This document shows positions 61,364-64,000 of a stretch of DNA of 64,000 nt, piece by piece. Under the pieces are notes generated by a model. That model saw only the letters and a list, made by a program, of their open reading frames with translations, was not told the origin of the DNA and did not search any database. The stretch is from Solea solea. Its lineage: Eukaryota > Chordata > Actinopteri > Pleuronectiformes > Soleidae. Each line of letters starts with the position of its first letter. The first letter of the stretch is position 1. The stretch is taken from positions 20,465,888-20,529,887 of the forward strand of contig NC_081139.1 in the NCBI RefSeq assembly GCF_958295425.1. The letters are read 5' to 3'. Position numbers and translations under genes: made by a program.

Positions 61364-64000
61364 TGGTGAACCTGTGACCTCTAATGGGTTAAAAATCCAT
61401 CGTTTCACCACGGTAAACAGAGAGATCACAGTCAGTCTCAGTGAGATGTGTGTGAACCAACTTTGACTGTGATGTAACAGCGTTAAAAAAAAGGTACTGT
61501 ATAATGGACATAATATATAATAACAGAGCAGATGCAGTCTGACATAATTACCGGTTACTAAAGTAAATATACCATATTAAATTAAATCTATTGAGTATGA
61601 TTTAACTGTGGGATAATACGACTAATATATACTAATGAGTAGCTTGTGGATCAATAAAGTCAAAGCAAATAATAATGCTCTATAATTTGATGGGAATAGA
61701 TAATAATGATTTACATTACAGTATAGTCATGGTAATAATATTGGTAATAGAAGATAATATTACAGTAATGTGTTATTTCCGAAGTAATAGCTGAGAACGC
61801 CTTTCTCATGAAAATGGTTTTGAATCAAAATTCATAATTACCATATTATAAAGTTTAAATTCATCCTCCCTTATGTCACACAGAGACTATTCATTGATGT
61901 TAGTCTGTGATTACTATACACATACCATAATATGAAATTTCTATTAAATATAATTATCATATTGTTGCTACTGTAATGTAAGATGTCTTGAAGTAGCAGA
62001 AATACTGAAATACTCATGCGAAGTACAAGTACCTCAAAATTGTATAAAAATGTTCCATTTTCTTTCACCTGTTGCCTTCACTTTGCCTTTTTTTGTTGCG
62101 ATGACAGACTATTGTGAAGGTAAACTAAGAAAAGGACCATGTTGTGTCTCAATGATAATCTGTAAAATTGTCTTCATGCTTTTCATTGACACTTGTGGTC
62201 CACTTATATCCAGCTCTAATCTAAAAGAAGTAAGAAAAAGGGGCAAAATAAGCAAATTCTCTCAAATCAGTTTTAAAAAAAGGTTGTTAATCTAATTCAA
62301 ATATGAAATCACATAAATGTGATGTCATTATTTGATTTCCTAACACACATTTTCAGAAACTGTGGCTCAATTATTCCAAAACTTAAAAACTCAAAACAAA
62401 TCGCACAGCAATGGAAACCAGGTTCCCTCTTCTCTAAAGCGACGTCTTCCACTAAAACAACACACACAGCGATGATGTGCTTATGTCTCACAGAACATCA
62501 AATAAACACTGATGTGATCACAGTGTTCACGTATGTTCTGGCATCACAAGGTCAAGTTACACATTCAAAATACACACAAGTGTGTTTTCTTTTACTCCTT
62601 TTGTGTGTTTTTTTTAAATAGCCTTATTCCACTTATTCAACATAAAAACAAAAACGTATTTGTGAGGTAAATGGTGGAAACCATAACCATTTCACTTCTG
62701 TAAGTTCAAGGAAAATCATTACAAAGGAAATCAGTGCAAACACAAAGATAACAAAGGAAATATTTAGTCTAATTTTGAACGACATTTAAAGGAAAACAAT
62801 GTTGTTCTAATTAGAGTTTATCAGTTTGGAGCCGTGTTGTTGCTACACCAGCTTCAGATTTTCATAAATGTGTGTTCAGTTCTATTATTGTGCATTAAGA
62901 ACTCTAACAAAAGAGTCATCTGCATCTTCCATGTACTGAGAGAGGATGAAAATGCTGCTCTCACCCCTAGGTGTCACTGTTCGCCTGATTTTTTCCCCTC
63001 AACATGCAGCTTGTGACAAAGGTATCTCCATCAGAACTCCTCCGAAATGTAGATTATGGTTCACAGCAAAGAATTTCACACAACCATATTTTCTGAAGTC
63101 ACTCACTAACTATAAAGTGATCCATAAAAAAGCTTTTCCTTCTGTGTCAGTGAAAGTGAAATTAAACATTTACCAATAATCGAAAGTGTGACAAGAAATT
63201 TGCATTTGATTTATGCTTTCATTAGATAAAGAAAAACAAGAATTAAATAATAAAAACCTGTAATAATAAAATACATAACAGTGGGTTCAATTGGAATATG
63301 AATTTACATTACATTTTGAATATATCAATAATATATAATCAAATAAGAATAAACATTTCATGAAATAATCTAATTTGAATTCAGTATAAATCAAAACTAG
63401 ATTTTAAAGAAGTACATTTTTTAAAACAGCTGTGATCCTTATTTTTCAATGCTTCTCGCTTTTGTAATTTTTCCAACACTGATATGAAAATGTGCTGCAA
63501 CGTTTGAGTGAACAGAGCAGGAGGACGAGGCCTAAAGTTACAGACTTTTAAAAAGTTCTCCTAACATGGCTTGTAAAAAAATACTCTTTAGCTCTTGGAT
63601 GTGAATGTGGACCATGGACATCCCATAAACTGCAAAATGACTGGATCTCTCCAGCAAGATTATTAGGTGCTACTTCAGCACTACTGAGGCCTTCTATCAT
63701 CTCATCTTTGTTTTTGTGTCACATGTGTTAAAAAAAGGTGTGGTGTTCCATGGTTTATGGACGAGTGTAATAGGAAACATAAACAGCACAGATAAAGAAA
63801 TCAATGGTGCTGATGTCAAACACTGAAGACCACGAGAAGATCACAGGACATTCAGGGATGTCTGCTGTGGGAGGTTCACGTCTATCACAGCATCATGGAA
63901 GCAAAGGTCATCACTCTGGGTTCATATGAAAAATAGGAAATGCACTGTCACTGAAGAAGAGGAGGAGGAAGAACAGGAGGAGGAGAGAGACCCTGACTGA

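Larger units (their letters stand above)
52800..64000. other. Gene-poor terminal region
   Basis: Scanned on both strands with no exon that I can tie to a protein family. Repeats explain parts of it (53729-54125, 54366-54505, 56040-56444, 59699-59850, 60541-61164). Intervals 57.1-57.6 kb and 55.2-55.5 kb are more GC-rich and could hold unrecognised exons or promoters. The last 50 bases are purine-rich GAGGAG repeats. Confidence 0.55.

Noticed and set aside
63955..64000. Acidic Glu-rich coding end at the window border
   Set aside because: It is a purine-rich GAG repeat, and the frame has a stop shortly upstream; not enough sequence to call an exon.

Overview
The window is nuclear DNA of a teleost fish, probably a percomorph. 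The evidence is vertebrate intron-exon structure, AT-rich intergenic DNA, many CA/TA/GA microsatellites, and fish-type repeats (Tc1 and hAT relics, LINE 3' tails). Four protein-coding genes could be reassembled exon by exon with consistent splice phases.

Layout: 1-8.6 kb is repeat-rich upstream DNA with a small CpG-rich island near 2.1-2.6 kb. At 8.7-21.2 kb on the + strand is a complete 14-exon pfkfb4 (6-phosphofructo-2-kinase/fructose-2,6-bisphosphatase, 474 aa) with a long, repeat-containing 3' UTR. At 21.2-23.9 kb on the - strand is a complete 6-exon arpc4 (Arp2/3 complex subunit 4, 168 aa), tail to tail with pfkfb4. At 24.3-32.8 kb lies an 8.5-kb minisatellite of about 38-bp units with higher-order structure. 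At 34.8-44.7 kb on the - strand is a complete rab7a (207 aa, five coding exons and one non-coding first exon). Then come 3.7 kb of repeat-rich spacer with a decayed Tc1-like transposase, and at 48.5-52.8 kb on the + strand a six-coding-exon secreted fibrinogen-domain gene (420 aa, closest by eye to fibroleukin/FGL2). From 52.8 to 64 kb I found no gene, only dispersed repeats, two related hAT-type MITEs, LINE tails and a palindrome with Ets/IRF-like half-sites.

The genes do not form a pathway. pfkfb4 controls fructose-2,6-bisphosphate and hence glycolytic flux, arpc4 is in the actin-branching complex, rab7a directs late endosome-lysosome traffic, and the fibrinogen-domain protein is extracellular. 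I see no undescribed multi-gene system. The most unusual content is structural: the 8.5-kb minisatellite just upstream of arpc4, a 95-bp-arm inverted repeat plus a second minisatellite just upstream of the pfkfb4 start, a directly repeated intronic block flanking pfkfb4 exon 13, and a phase-compatible candidate alternative first exon for pfkfb4.
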